Assembly: GCA_012799425.1 (NCBI GenBank)
Contig: JAAZLF010000522.1
Location: 1 to 5,181, forward strand
From: Actinomycetales bacterium
Lineage (GTDB): Bacteria; Actinomycetota; Actinomycetes; Actinomycetales; Dermabacteraceae
DNA: 5,181 nt
Direction: 5' to 3'
The position numbers and the translations under genes were made by a program. The notes under the pieces are model-generated. The model had not been told where the DNA came from. It saw only the letters and a list, made by a program, of their open reading frames with translations, and searched no databases. Shown piece by piece: positions 5,091-5,181 of this stretch (the stretch's first letter is position 1; every line of letters begins with the position of its first letter).

Positions 5091-5181
5091 ATGCCGAAGA
5101 ACAAGACCCACTCGGGTACCAAGAAGCGCGTCCGCGTCACCGGCTCGGGCAAGCTCATGCGCGAGAAGGTGGGCGCACGCC
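5091..5181 (+). CDS. rpmI: Ribosomal protein bL35 (3' end beyond window)
   Basis: The first 30 codons give a typical bL35 start: MPKNKTHSGTKKR followed by VRVTGSGKLMREK, very basic, as expected of a small 50S protein that binds 23S rRNA. The full protein is usually 64-66 residues, so about half is outside the window. It follows infC by 25 bases in the conserved order infC-rpmI-rplT, so rplT (bL20) is expected next. Confidence 0.95.
   Translation, partial: MPKNKTHSGTKKRVRVTGSGKLMREKVGAR

Noticed and set aside
4556..5158. 200-residue - strand frame opposite infC
   Set aside because: It is antisense to the clearly recognisable IF3 gene, and its low-complexity Leu/Val/Gly content mirrors the infC codons.

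Overview
The window is high-GC DNA (about 70% by eye) with near-continuous coding, GTG starts and 4-base gene overlaps. The genes look actinobacterial: a PriA-type dual isomerase, SseB-family, DUF1844 and DUF4352-like proteins, and an infC-rpmI pair. The order resembles what I remember of Micrococcales, perhaps Brachybacterium or a relative, but that taxonomic guess comes from memory and not from a search.

Bases 1-1842 are the end of a histidine biosynthesis operon on the + strand: a small unidentified ORF (13-213), hisH (210-887), a 52-residue two-helix membrane protein (884-1042) and priA (1108-1842). HisH is the glutaminase subunit of imidazole glycerol phosphate synthase. PriA performs the preceding histidine step and, in actinobacteria that lack trpF, the equivalent tryptophan step. 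The synthase partner gene hisF is not in the window. An SseB-family gene (1839-2705) overlaps the priA stop by four bases and ends the run.

Bases 2730-4160 are on the - strand and converge on the SseB gene: a membrane-anchored DUF4352-like protein (4160 to 3177), then a DUF1844 protein (3110 to 2730). A strong hairpin lies in the 66-base gap between them.

Bases 4161-4438 are a divergent intergenic region. It has a probable promoter whose -10 (TAGGATA) reads as a -10 on both strands. It continues into a leader of about 200 bases packed with hairpins, the last resembling an intrinsic terminator just upstream of infC. infC (4439-5065, IF3) must start on the non-canonical codon ATC, because an in-frame stop lies 12 bases upstream and no ATG, GTG or TTG occurs in frame until residue 59. 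rpmI (bL35) begins at 5091 and runs off the window.

The items most worth a second look are the structured infC leader with its candidate attenuator, the ATC start that suggests IF3 autoregulation, the symmetric -10, and the small membrane protein inside the his operon. I see no mobile element, CRISPR array, tRNA or rRNA, and no clear sign of a wholly new system.
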